Shown here: positions 14,319-22,144 of the stretch, one piece after another | Position numbering within the stretch: position 1 is the stretch's first letter | Layout of the letters: each line of letters opens with the position of its first letter | Source of the DNA: an uncultured Chloroflexota bacterium | GTDB lineage: Bacteria; Chloroflexota; Anaerolineae; Aggregatilineales; Phototrophicaceae | Assembly (NCBI GenBank): GCA_937974245.1 | Contig: CALJKV010000127.1 | Coordinates: forward strand, 1 to 26,299 | DNA: 26,299 nt | Direction of reading: 5' to 3' | Position numbers and translations under genes: made by a program | The notes under the pieces: model-generated | The model's input: only the letters and a program-made list of their open reading frames with translations | The model's database searches: none | What the model was told of the DNA's origin: nothing

Positions 14319-17300
14319 TTACACCGCGTCCGCCGCCCACTGCGCCGCCAGCAGTTCAGCCTGCTCCAGCACCAGGTCGGCAGCCGCGTCCTGCAAATCC
14401 GGCGGATACCCGTACCGCCGCAGGATGCGTTTGACCAGCACCCGGATCTTCGCCCGCGCTCCCTGTTTGACCGTCCAGTCAATCGTCACGTTGGCGCGTA
14501 CCGACTTCACCAGTTCAAGGGCGATCACTGCCAGGTTCACGTCCCCCATGACCTCCACCGCCGACCGGTTCTGCGCCAGGGCGTCGTAAAACGCCAGCTC
14601 ATCATCGCTTAATCCCAGCCGCTCACCGCGCTGGCTGGCCTCCCGGATGTCTTTCGCCAGGTCAATCAGTTCGGTGATGACCTCCGCCGCATCAATCGTC
14701 CGGTTCTGGTAACGGCGGATTGTCTGTTCCAGCAGGTCGGCGAAGGAACGCGCCTGCACCACATTCCGCCCTGAACGGCTACGAATTTCATCGTTGAGTA
14801 GCTTGCGCAGCAGTTCCAGCGCCAGGTTGCGCTGAGGCATGTGCTGCACTTCTTCCAGGAACTCGTCTGACAGGATCGACACATCCGGGTGCTTCAACCC
14901 GGCAGCGCCGAAGATGTCAATCACATCATCGGAGACGATGGCCTCGGAGACGAGCTGTTTCACCGCCATCTCGACATCTTCCTGCGCCTGCCGTCCCTCA
15001 ATCGTGGTGCTCTTGGTGAAGACCGCCCGCACCGCCTGGAAAAACGCGACTTCCTCGCGGATGTCCACCGTCTCATCTGCCGGGACGGCCATCGCGAAGG
15101 CCTTCGACAGCCGATCCACTGCATCCACGAAGCGCCGCTTGCCGTCGCGCTGCTGGAGGACGTGTTCCATCGCATCCGGGATGATGGACAGGCGTTCCGC
15201 TGGGGAGGCGTCAAAGAAGCGACTGGTGTCGAAGTGATGGAACATCGCGCTGACAATGTGGAACTGGTCGAGCATCACGCCGATGACCTGTTCCAGCGCC
15301 TCGGCGGGCAGTCCCTGGCCGCCTTCCTGGGTGTAGACCTCCACCGCTTCCTGGAGATCAGTGGCGATACCCAGGTAATCCACGATCAGGCCGCCGGGCT
15401 TGTCCTTGAAGACCCGGTTCACGCGGGCGATGGCCTGCATCAGACTGTGGCCGCGCATCGGCTTGTCCACATACATCGTATGCAGCGCCGGAGCATCAAA
15501 CCCGGTGAGCCACATATCGCGCACGATGACCAGTTTCAGGGGATCGTCCGGGTCTTTGAAGCGTTCCGCCAGTGTCTTACGACGCGGTTTGTTACGCACA
15601 TGCGGCTGGTAGCGGGCCGGATCGCCCGCGCTGCCGGTCATCACCACCTTGATGACACCGCCGTTATCGGTGTCGTCATGCCAGTCCGGGCGTAACGCCA
15701 CGATCTGGTGGTAGAGGTCCACCGCGATCCGCCGGCTCATGCAGACGATCATCCCCTTGCCGTGCAGCGTCTGCCAGCGTGGCTCGAAGTGCCCCACGAT
15801 GTCCGCCGCCACCTGTGCCAGGCGCGACTCGGTGCCGACCATCGCCTCCAACTGCGACCACTTCGACTTGAGTTTCTCCTTGACCGTGTCCTCTTCGCCT
15901 TCGGTGACTTCCTCGAAGGCCGGGTCAATCAGGCCGCGCTGTTCCTCGCGCAGCTGCAGCCGTGCCAGCCGCGCTTCGTAGTAGATCGGCACGGTCGCGC
16001 CGTCATCCACCGCCCGCTGGATGTCATACACGTCAATGTAATCGCCGAAGACCTGGCGCGTGTTGGCGTCAGTCTTCTCCACCGGTGTCCCGGTGAAACC
16101 GATGAAGGAGGCGTTCGGCAGGGCATCACGCACATACTTGGCGAAACCGTAGGTGAGCGCCCCGCTGCGCGGATCGACCCGCGCCTCAAAGCCGTACTGG
16201 CTGCGATGCGCTTCGTCAGCGATGAAAACGATGTTGCGCCGTTCAGAGAGCAGGGGATACTCAGCAGCCTGACCTTCCGGCTGGAACTTCTGGATGGTCG
16301 TGAAGACCACACCGCCGGACGCCACTTGCAGCAGGCTTTTCAGGTGGTCGCGGCTCTCAGCCTGTACCGGCTCCTGGCGCAGCACATCCTGACCGGAAGC
16401 GAACACGCCGTAAAGCTGGTCGTCCAGGTCGTTGCGGTCGGTGAGGATGACCAGCGTCGGGTTTTCCATCTGCGGGTCCTGGATGATTTTCCCGGCATAA
16501 CACAGCATCGAGAGGCTCTTGCCGCTGCCCTGCGTGTGCCAGACCACGCCGATCCGTCGGTCGCCGCTTTCCTGCGAGGCGGCGACGGTCTTCTCTACCG
16601 CCCGGTTGACCGCGTGGTACTGGTGATAAGCGGCGAGCTTCTTGTTGAGCTGTGCCTCGCCGTCCTCGAAGACCACGAAATAGCGCAGGATGTCCAGCAG
16701 GCGTTCCGGGGCGAATGCGCCTTTGATGAGCGTCTCAAGCTGGGTGGAGTGCGGGTCGCGCTGGATGCCGTCCACCGTGCGCCAGGGCTTGAACCACTCG
16801 TACCCGGCAGTCATGACGCCGAGTTGGGCTTCGACGCCATCGCTGATCGCCAGCAGACCGTTGTAGGTGAAGATCGAGCCGATGTCCTGCTGGTAGGTCT
16901 GAAGCTGCTGGTAGGCGACGCGCAGGGTGGCCTTTTCATCGGCGGCGTTCTTGAGTTCGATGAGCACCAGCGGCAGACCGTTGACGAACAGCACCACATC
17001 CGGGCGGCGGTTGGTGCGGGCGCGGCTGGTGGGGTTGACATCGGTCACGGTGAACTGGTTGACGGCCAGGAAGTCGTTCTCGTCGAGCCGGTCGGGGTCG
17101 AAAGCCGCCAGCCACACCTTGTCATGGCGGAGCTGCCCGCCGTCGCGGTAGGTGACATCCACGCCTTCCGTGAACAGGCGGTGGAAAGCGCGGTTGTTGA
17201 CGACCGGGTTCTGGCCGGGTGTGCGCTGGATTTTGCGGAGGACTTCCTCGATGACTGCGGCGCGGGCACTGCGGGGGATGTGGCCGTTGATGCGGTCGAG

Positions 17301-17459
17301 CGCCGCCCGCAGGCGACCGACGAGCAGGACATCGCCGTAAGACGCCCGTTCGGCTGCGGGTTCGCCGGGGGCGATGTCCCCGCCATGCACATAGCCGTAA
17401 CCCACCGCGCGCAGCCAGTCAATCGCGGCCTGTTCGACAGTATCTTCAGTGAATTTCAT
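14319..17459 (-). CDS. hsdR: type I restriction enzyme, R subunit (nuclease/translocase)
   Basis: 1046 aa, a usual length for HsdR. It is the motor and nuclease of the HsdR2M2S complex and cuts unmodified DNA after ATP-driven translocation. N-terminal HSDR_N domain with a PD-(D/E)xK site: D154 (RRPDVVLF) and E168-L-K170 (VLIELK). Helicase superfamily 2 motor: Walker A TQGSGKS (309-315), DEAH box at 415-418 (FIADEAHRSQYG), motif III GFTGTP (454-459), and late motifs around WLTGFDAP and QAIARVNRVF. The C-terminal helical region (about 800-1046) would contact the methylase core. ATG 17459 follows the phosphatase stop by 24 bases and is the last gene of the leftward R-M operon. Composition returns to GC-rich here, unlike the two genes just upstream. 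Nothing suggests inactivation. Confidence 0.96.
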   Translation of the reverse strand: MKFTEDTVEQAAIDWLRAVGYGYVHGGDIAPGEPAAERASYGDVLLVGRLRAALDRINGHIPRSARAAVIEEVLRKIQRTPGQNPVVNNRAFHRLFTEGVDVTYRDGGQLRHDKVWLAAFDPDRLDENDFLAVNQFTVTDVNPTSRARTNRRPDVVLFVNGLPLVLIELKNAADEKATLRVAYQQLQTYQQDIGSIFTYNGLLAISDGVEAQLGVMTAGYEWFKPWRTVDGIQRDPHSTQLETLIKGAFAPERLLDILRYFVVFEDGEAQLNKKLAAYHQYHAVNRAVEKTVAASQESGDRRIGVVWHTQGSGKSLSMLCYAGKIIQDPQMENPTLVILTDRNDLDDQLYGVFASGQDVLRQEPVQAESRDHLKSLLQVASGGVVFTTIQKFQPEGQAAEYPLLSERRNIVFIADEAHRSQYGFEARVDPRSGALTYGFAKYVRDALPNASFIGFTGTPVEKTDANTRQVFGDYIDVYDIQRAVDDGATVPIYYEARLARLQLREEQRGLIDPAFEEVTEGEEDTVKEKLKSKWSQLEAMVGTESRLAQVAADIVGHFEPRWQTLHGKGMIVCMSRRIAVDLYHQIVALRPDWHDDTDNGGVIKVVMTGSAGDPARYQPHVRNKPRRKTLAERFKDPDDPLKLVIVRDMWLTGFDAPALHTMYVDKPMRGHSLMQAIARVNRVFKDKPGGLIVDYLGIATDLQEAVEVYTQEGGQGLPAEALEQVIGVMLDQFHIVSAMFHHFDTSRFFDASPAERLSIIPDAMEHVLQQRDGKRRFVDAVDRLSKAFAMAVPADETVDIREEVAFFQAVRAVFTKSTTIEGRQAQEDVEMAVKQLVSEAIVSDDVIDIFGAAGLKHPDVSILSDEFLEEVQHMPQRNLALELLRKLLNDEIRSRSGRNVVQARSFADLLEQTIRRYQNRTIDAAEVITELIDLAKDIREASQRGERLGLSDDELAFYDALAQNRSAVEVMGDVNLAVIALELVKSVRANVTIDWTVKQGARAKIRVLVKRILRRYGYPPDLQDAAADLVLEQAELLAAQWAADAV

Positions 17460-17483
17460 GTGAACTAACCTACAGTATCAAAA

Positions 17484-17990
17484 CTATTTTGCGTAAAAAT
17501 CCCAGTTTCTCTGCATGAATCCACGAATACCCAGCGCGGGATTATACAGTGGATAAATCTCACGAAATACTTGCTCGGCATTTGCAAAAGAATCTTTGGG
17601 GAGTTTATCAGTGTGCTTTACCAAATACAGCAATCCAATACCAGGTGAGCGTGAGCCACCTTGATTGCAGTGAACCAGCACCTTGGAGCCGCTGTTCAGT
17701 TGTTCGTGAACAAATACCAAAGCCGCATCTATAATTTCTTGGGGGATATATGCTGGATCATCCGCATCAATAAGATTAAGCATGAGCCGGTTTCCCCGCG
17801 GGGCAACCAAGTATTCAGGGTGATTTTTGGGCGCACCCCGTCCCTTATAGCCTAAGGCATTTCGATGATAAGGCTCTTTACAGGCATGGACAACAGCCCA
17901 ACCGGATTGTCTGGAAACATTCATTTCATAGTCATCTTGGTTACCAATGAACAAGTTAGGGGAAATTTCAATCATGTGGATAGGCCTCAT
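17484..17990 (-). CDS. dual-specificity / tyrosine phosphatase-like protein
   Basis: 168 aa. The cysteine-phosphatase P-loop C-x5-R is present as H107-C108-NQGGS-R114, and an upstream LIDADD segment (D76 region) can supply the general acid. The N-terminus (SPNLFIGNQDD) resembles the start of DSP domains. The substrate would be a phosphoprotein, or possibly a phosphorylated nucleotide or RNA end; the sequence does not decide. ATG 17990-17988 overlaps the stop of the DUF3644 gene by ATGA, so translation is coupled, and hsdR follows after 24 bases. Both overlapping genes are AT-richer than hsdR, pointing to joint acquisition. A phosphatase is not part of standard type I R-M, so it is likely a partner of the DUF3644 protein. 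Confidence 0.85.
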   Translation of the reverse strand: MRPIHMIEISPNLFIGNQDDYEMNVSRQSGWAVVHACKEPYHRNALGYKGRGAPKNHPEYLVAPRGNRLMLNLIDADDPAYIPQEIIDAALVFVHEQLNSGSKVLVHCNQGGSRSPGIGLLYLVKHTDKLPKDSFANAEQVFREIYPLYNPALGIRGFMQRNWDFYAK

Positions 17991-18973
17991 TCATCATCAC
18001 AGTATGTTTCTCTTTGGTCTTCACAGTGTTGACGCACTTCTTCAACCCAACGTTTATACCAGAACCATCGATTGCCGATATCTACTCCATATCCCTTTCC
18101 GGGATTCTTAGCATCTAGTTCTTTCCATAATAGGGTGTGATGGTGCATGTTGAAGTTGATGAAACCCTGGCTTTGCATTAACTCAACAATTTGACCAGGA
18201 AGATATTTAGGGCGCTCAACGTCTTGCTTCACCCAATACTCGCGCTCAAGAGATTGAGCGAGTTCTGAGCTTGGATCAACAAATTCTATTACCCGATCCG
18301 CTTGACCGAGGCGGTTTGCCGTCTTTTTGGAAAAGAATAAGCGATACGAGAACCTCTCATCGTTATACTCCTCCTCAGTCAAGGAGTGATCAAATTCCAT
18401 GATGTATGTTTTTACTCGTGGAGGAATGTCTAATGTTGTGTCGGCTTGTTTTTGAAGCTGGTCATATGAAAGTTCTAGAAATTGAATGCTATAAGCGAGA
18501 TATTTATCGATTCCAAATCGCTCACCAAAGAGTGCTTTGATGTAGTGATTGTAGTTTAGTGCACAGGCCTGATAGCGTCCGCTGAGATATGAATCTAGAT
18601 TCATTGTCATCTGATGCTCTATTTCATGCCTTAATCCTATCAAGAAACGTAAGTTGTTAGCAGAGTTTCGGTCAATAGGAGACGCTTTGTCATTCAAGCA
18701 TCGCTCCAGCTCCCAGTACTTATAAGCACCGCGTTTTGTACGGTCGAACTTCCGTCTTGATCCCTTATTCTGGAAGTAACGATACTCGATCTTGTTCTTG
18801 CGGTAATATGCATGAACAAGATATGTCCATGCAATCATCATTAAAACAATATAGGCTTCCGACTTAAAGCGCATTAAAGGATTATTGAATATTTGAACTG
18901 CGCTCAAGGCTACTTCACGAGATTTATAGAGTAATTCATCAGAAATTGAACCGACCCGGCGTTTACGAGGCAT
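17987..18973 (-). CDS. DUF3644 protein, HEPN-like
   Basis: 328 aa from ATG 18973-18971 (MPRKRRVGSISDELL), 4 bases after the hsdS stop, with GGGGGAG upstream inside the hsdS end. The longer frame (to 19108) would add a Cys/Trp-rich stretch overlapping hsdS and is rejected. The N-terminal half matches DUF3644 as I know it: KSREVALSAVQIFNNPLMRF, then KSEAYIVLMMIAW, then an R115-HEIE-H120 motif. The R-x4-H pattern is the catalytic signature of HEPN ribonucleases, and I recall DUF3644 being placed with HEPN families, which should be confirmed. The C-terminal half (about 200-328) is unrecognised and ends DDE. Genes of this family are often found with restriction systems. Together with the coupled phosphatase it forms a two-gene insert between hsdS and hsdR. 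Confidence 0.8.
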   Translation of the reverse strand: MPRKRRVGSISDELLYKSREVALSAVQIFNNPLMRFKSEAYIVLMMIAWTYLVHAYYRKNKIEYRYFQNKGSRRKFDRTKRGAYKYWELERCLNDKASPIDRNSANNLRFLIGLRHEIEHQMTMNLDSYLSGRYQACALNYNHYIKALFGERFGIDKYLAYSIQFLELSYDQLQKQADTTLDIPPRVKTYIMEFDHSLTEEEYNDERFSYRLFFSKKTANRLGQADRVIEFVDPSSELAQSLEREYWVKQDVERPKYLPGQIVELMQSQGFINFNMHHHTLLWKELDAKNPGKGYGVDIGNRWFWYKRWVEEVRQHCEDQRETYCDDE

Positions 18974-18977
18974 ATCT

Positions 18978-20291
18978 CTACATCTCCCCCACCCGCAGTT
19001 CCCCGCTGACCAGCCGGGGCAGCAGCGCGTCGCGTGTTTCCGCCAGCGTGCGGGATTGCTCGTAATTGCGCTCGATTTGTTCAAGCATCGGTTCGATAAC
19101 TTCATCAAATCGCTGCATCAGTTCTGCTGGCGGCATGACAAATTGTGGTCTTTCAAAAGCATCTGCTGGCAGCATGTTTACGGTCGTCCCATTGGTGTAA
19201 CCCTGTAGCAAGTCACGGAACGGTGACATCATAATTTGGTAGTACAGAAACAAGCGAGTGAGTGGTGATTTTCGCCTGATTTCGACCTTATACACATGAT
19301 GCGAAATGATGCCTGTCTGACCAAAAGTAGCAGGGACAATGGCCGGAGAAGCAATCAGCAATAAATCAAAGCCTTGTTCTGTATTCGCTACGATGAGATC
19401 ACCCGGTTTGACCTCGTGCCGTGCCTGGTACTCCCCCGAATAGAACTTGATACCATCAAATTTGTATGTTCCCCACTCATTGATTGAGTTCAGATTGTGC
19501 ATGGGTATGCCGTCCTCGATACTGTCTACGAGGAAGTCACCCTTATAGCTCAGCCCTTTGGTTGCTCTTACATGGTCGCCAATCGACTCAATCCTCCACC
19601 CTGCCGGAATCGGGCCAAGTTCGCTGTCCTCGAAGTGGTCGGGAAACAGGGCAGCCGTCGCCGCATCCATACCGGTGGGCTGTTCGCCGCGTGCTTTGGC
19701 GTGTACCGGGTCAAAGTCCACGAACCACGACTTGAAGAGGGCGCGGGCGGTGGCTTCCAGCGTGGCGTTCATGCGGCGGTTGGCTTCGATCTTGTCGTCC
19801 AGCGAGCCGAGGATATGTGCGATAGCGCGTTGTTCGGGGAGGGGAGGGAGGGGGATAAATTGCTTACCGAATCTATCTCGTGTCAAGCTCGGATTTGAAG
19901 TTCCATCTTTCAGATGGTTTAGGCCAACATAGCTGGTAAAATAGTAGAAATATTGGTAATCCAGCCGAGTCTCATCAATTGTAGTGTAATAGGCTGTATC
20001 AATTACCCAAAATGGCCCATCACACCACTCCACACCAAGATTTCCCATTCCTTTTCTTCCGAGAATTACCGTTGGCCCATGTGCTAGCGCCTGATTGTGC
20101 CAGCCGGTTATGCCGTTAGTTCCAAATACAGGTATTGTCCCCGTACTACGTTTCTCTACAGTTAGGCTTTTCCCGTAGTGCAAAGTGACAATATCTCCTA
20201 ACTCTACAAGAGGCCAAGCGAATCCAGTATGCGCCTTGAAACCTCTGATGTTTGTTGGTGATAGAAACCTGTCCTTGTCATCAATCCTCAT
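18978..20291 (-). CDS. hsdS: type I restriction enzyme, S (specificity) subunit
   Basis: 437 aa, usual size. Two target-recognition domains (about 20-150 and 225-385) are separated by a conserved helical spacer (PPLPEQRAIAHILGSLDDKI at about 150-170, then KSWFVDFDPV) and followed by a similar C-terminal helix (ETRDALLPRLVSGEL). Each TRD reads half of a bipartite DNA site and the helices set the spacing. With HsdM it forms the methylase, with HsdR the restriction complex. The TRDs are AT-richer than the spacer and C-terminal helices, a sign of domain replacement. ATG 20291 has AGGAT about 9 bases upstream. The gene is separated from the preceding HepT gene by a 469-bp gap with a MITE-like element, so it may need its own promoter. 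Confidence 0.95.
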   Translation of the reverse strand: MRIDDKDRFLSPTNIRGFKAHTGFAWPLVELGDIVTLHYGKSLTVEKRSTGTIPVFGTNGITGWHNQALAHGPTVILGRKGMGNLGVEWCDGPFWVIDTAYYTTIDETRLDYQYFYYFTSYVGLNHLKDGTSNPSLTRDRFGKQFIPLPPLPEQRAIAHILGSLDDKIEANRRMNATLEATARALFKSWFVDFDPVHAKARGEQPTGMDAATAALFPDHFEDSELGPIPAGWRIESIGDHVRATKGLSYKGDFLVDSIEDGIPMHNLNSINEWGTYKFDGIKFYSGEYQARHEVKPGDLIVANTEQGFDLLLIASPAIVPATFGQTGIISHHVYKVEIRRKSPLTRLFLYYQIMMSPFRDLLQGYTNGTTVNMLPADAFERPQFVMPPAELMQRFDEVIEPMLEQIERNYEQSRTLAETRDALLPRLVSGELRVGEM

Positions 20292-20411
20292 AACCCAATC
20301 CTAATCAATCGTCACAGAGAATACTTATTCTAGTTTTCATACACAAAACTTGCCGGGTTCTTGTAAATTTCTAACTTTGGATACAATTAACAAAATGATA
20401 TACTAATTATG

Positions 20412-20611
20412 TTGGTAGGTTATGCCCCGATCATCGGGGCCACCGATCACCAGACATGGTTTTTCATTCCATTGGTTTTACTACTGGTTATCGTTCTAGA
20501 AACGATCAAGAGTAATACGAAAGGGGTAGCTATGATGGTGATAAGTAATCTTTCCACCGAAATCTTCGTCAATCTTACGGCGGGTTTGGTGGTCGGTGCG
20601 TAACCTACCAA
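20412..20611. repeat. 200-bp MITE-like element with 24-bp inverted repeats
   Basis: TTGGTAGGTTATGCCCCGAT (20412 onward, 24 bases in total) is matched by the complement of 20588-20611 with four mismatches. The element lies in the 469-bp gap between HepT and hsdS. A second palindrome, CCCCGAT-C-ATCGGGG, is at 20425-20439. No transposase is present. A 64-codon frame (20409-20603) runs almost exactly between the inverted repeats; it has one hydrophobic segment (FFIPLVLLLVIVLETI) and an internal ATG at 20532 preceded by AAAGGGG, so a small membrane peptide cannot be excluded, but I do not call it as a gene. No target duplication is evident. Confidence 0.6.
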
Positions 20612-20678
20612 TTCTTTTTCCCCGAAACGATTCACATTTACGCCCGCACTTTGACCTGCACACCGGCTTTCACGGCAA

Positions 20679-20757
20679 CCTCACCCCTACGCGCTGCGCT
20701 CGTTTCCCCTCTCCGTTGAAGAGGGGACGGAGAACCGCCGGTTCGGGAGGGGTGAGG
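20679..20757. repeat. interspersed palindromic repeat
   Basis: The outer arms CCTCACCCCT (20679-20688) and AGGGGTGAGG (20748-20757) are exact complements, with an inner CCCCTCT/AGAGGGG stem (20706-20726) and a small GAACC/GGTTC stem (20732-20744). It belongs with the CCCTCACCCC...CCCCTCTCC type of bacterial palindromic repeat, a shorter form of which lies inside hsdM. It ends 3 bases before the HepT stop codon and could act as a transcription end. Confidence 0.65.
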
Positions 20758-20760
20758 TGG

Positions 20761-21126
20761 TCATGCGTCATCATCAGTTTCATTGTCCGGCAGGTTCGCC
20801 AGCAAGGTTTCAAGCTGCGGCTTCAGCGCCGGCAGGTCGTTTTCCACAATCTCCCAGATGCGCTCTAACCTGATGTCCCAGTAAACGTGAATCACGAAGT
20901 TACGAAAAGCCGCAATCTGCCGCCAGGGAACTTCCGGGTGAGAATCACGCAAGTCTGGACTGAGATTGCGGCTGGCTTCCCCGATGACTTCCAGACTGCG
21001 TATCACCGCTTCCTGCCTCATGCGATCCGCCATAAAGGCTTCGTGTCCGGGCTGTGTGAAATCCGCGACCAGATCAACCCGTCCCAGCATATCTTCGATG
21101 AGGGCGCGGTCATGACGTTTGCTCAT
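20761..21126 (-). CDS. hepT: HepT-like HEPN ribonuclease toxin
   Basis: 121 aa, all-helical HEPN fold by composition. The catalytic motif R75-x4-H80-x-Y82 (FRNFVIHVYWDI) is intact; Arg and His are needed for RNA cleavage, and the Tyr is the residue AMPylated by the MntA antitoxin in characterised pairs. The N-terminal helices (MLGRVDLVADF) and the conserved IRSLEVIGEASRNLS segment also fit HepT. ATG 21126-21124 overlaps the MntA stop by ATGA, the usual order antitoxin-toxin. The pair is inserted within the R-M operon between hsdM and hsdS and is as GC-rich as hsdM. Acidic tail NETDDDA. Probably stabilises the locus or acts as an abortive-infection toxin. Confidence 0.88.
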   Translation of the reverse strand: MSKRHDRALIEDMLGRVDLVADFTQPGHEAFMADRMRQEAVIRSLEVIGEASRNLSPDLRDSHPEVPWRQIAAFRNFVIHVYWDIRLERIWEIVENDLPALKPQLETLLANLPDNETDDDA

Positions 21127-21437
21127 AGCGGCACAACCTCACGCAGGACACGTTGACGGATGCGCGGTTTGAGTTCCTCCACCGTCGCTACATCTACGGT
21201 GCAGTTCAGCAAGTCTTCCAGCTCAACAATTAAGCCCATGCCACCCCAGCCAGTCAGCCGTGACCAGTCCTGCTCCACCAGAAAATCAACATCGCTTTCA
21301 GGGGTGGCTTCTCCCCGCGCCACGCTACCAAAAACCCGCACATTCGAGGCCCCATACCGTTTGGCAATTGCCAGAATCTCATCACGCCGGGCACGCAGAT
21401 CGTTCAACGTAGGGATGGTTTTAATTGCTTCACTCAT
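21123..21437 (-). CDS. mntA: MntA-like nucleotidyltransferase antitoxin
   Basis: 104 aa, minimal nucleotidyltransferase domain. G37-S38-VARGE, then S48-D49-x-D51 (VFGSVARGEATPESDVDFLV) carry two metal-binding acidic residues, and D82 in CTVDVAT is the likely third. In known MntA-HepT pairs this enzyme transfers AMP to the Tyr of the HEPN toxin and so neutralises it. It is translationally coupled to the toxin by an ATGA overlap and lies 74 bases downstream of the RelE-like toxin. It is one of two toxin-antitoxin pairs nested in the restriction operon. Confidence 0.88.
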   Translation of the reverse strand: MSEAIKTIPTLNDLRARRDEILAIAKRYGASNVRVFGSVARGEATPESDVDFLVEQDWSRLTGWGGMGLIVELEDLLNCTVDVATVEELKPRIRQRVLREVVPL

Positions 21438-21511
21438 GCGCTTACCTCAAATCTAGTATTCTTCCCGGCTCAACTTACCCGGCACTCGTTCATTCCGTTT
21501 TTGCCTCAAGA

Positions 21512-21874
21512 TCACGATTCATCGTCCGGTTGCTCGTCAGGCGGGAGGACAGTCTCCACAACGCGCCGGATTTCATCCAGGCTGATGTCGGATTGCTCCG
21601 TTTTCGAGTAGACCCGCAGCAGATACACATTCTCTACCATCTGGACGTAATAAATCACCCGAAACCCGCCGCTTTTGCCCCGCTGCGCGGACGGATTCGG
21701 CAGGCGCACTTTGTACACGTCATAACCCACGCCAGGGATTTTGTCGCCGGGGCGCTCATCCGATTCGAGTTGGTCAAGCAGTTTTTCGTATTGTCTGACT
21801 ACTGCCGGGTATTTCTTCGCCAGCTGCCGCAAGTCCTTGCGAAAGGGTGTCGTCGTCTCAACCTTCGTCGTCAT
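21512..21874 (-). CDS. RelE/ParE-superfamily toxin
   Basis: 120 aa. Features of the RelE/ParE plasmid-stabilisation fold are visible: FRKDLRQLAKKYPAVVRQY, the helix pair at the N-terminus; VYKVRLPNP; GKSGGFRVIYYV, the central strand with the conserved Arg; and LLRVYSKTEQSDIS near the end. Family members are ribosome-dependent mRNA interferases or gyrase inhibitors; the sequence alone does not tell which. ATG 21874 overlaps the preceding antitoxin by 17 bases, the usual type II arrangement. A Glu/Asp-rich tail (PPDEQPDDES) follows the fold. Located inside the type I R-M operon. Confidence 0.85.
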   Translation of the reverse strand: MTTKVETTTPFRKDLRQLAKKYPAVVRQYEKLLDQLESDERPGDKIPGVGYDVYKVRLPNPSAQRGKSGGFRVIYYVQMVENVYLLRVYSKTEQSDISLDEIRRVVETVLPPDEQPDDES

Positions 21875-22115
21875 CGTCGCCGAATTCTTCCTTGAGTTCC
21901 GCCAGTAATTCCCGTGCCGGGTGTGTCTTCCCTGCGACTACTTCCAGCAAAGCGGTGCGTAGTCCGGCCAGAAGTTCTTCCCTGGTGGGATCATCAAAGT
22001 AACCTTCGACGACCTCACTCACGACTTTATCCAGCGACACCTTCCGGTTTTCTGCCTCGCGCCGCAGATACGCCATGATTTCATCTGAGAGAGTCAGCTT
22101 GACATCTATTGTCAT
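21858..22115 (-). CDS. antitoxin partner of the RelE-like toxin
   Basis: 85 aa from ATG 22115-22113, which has AAGG at a good distance; a GTG at 22124 would add three residues. The N-terminus (DVKLTLSDEIMAYLRREAEN, then VSLDKVVSEVVEGYF) looks like a ribbon-helix-helix or CopG-like DNA-binding element; the C-terminus is acidic (ELKEEFGDDDDEG), as in domains that wrap the toxin. It starts 29 bases after the hsdM stop and overlaps the toxin by 17 bases. Antitoxins of this type usually repress their own promoter; no operator is evident here. Confidence 0.78.
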   Translation of the reverse strand: MTIDVKLTLSDEIMAYLRREAENRKVSLDKVVSEVVEGYFDDPTREELLAGLRTALLEVVAGKTHPARELLAELKEEFGDDDDEG

Positions 22116-22144
22116 GATGGTCACCTTAAGTTCTCCGGTTGCCT

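Noticed and set aside
15708..17468. 586-codon rightward open frame
   Set aside because: It is antisense to hsdR, whose motifs are complete. Long antisense frames are common in GC-rich genes, and the translation has no domain signature.
18974..19108. Longer N-terminus for the DUF3644 protein
   Set aside because: It would overlap hsdS by 131 bases and encode a Cys/Trp/Arg-rich stretch that mirrors hsdS codons; ATG 18973 fits the family start and spacing.
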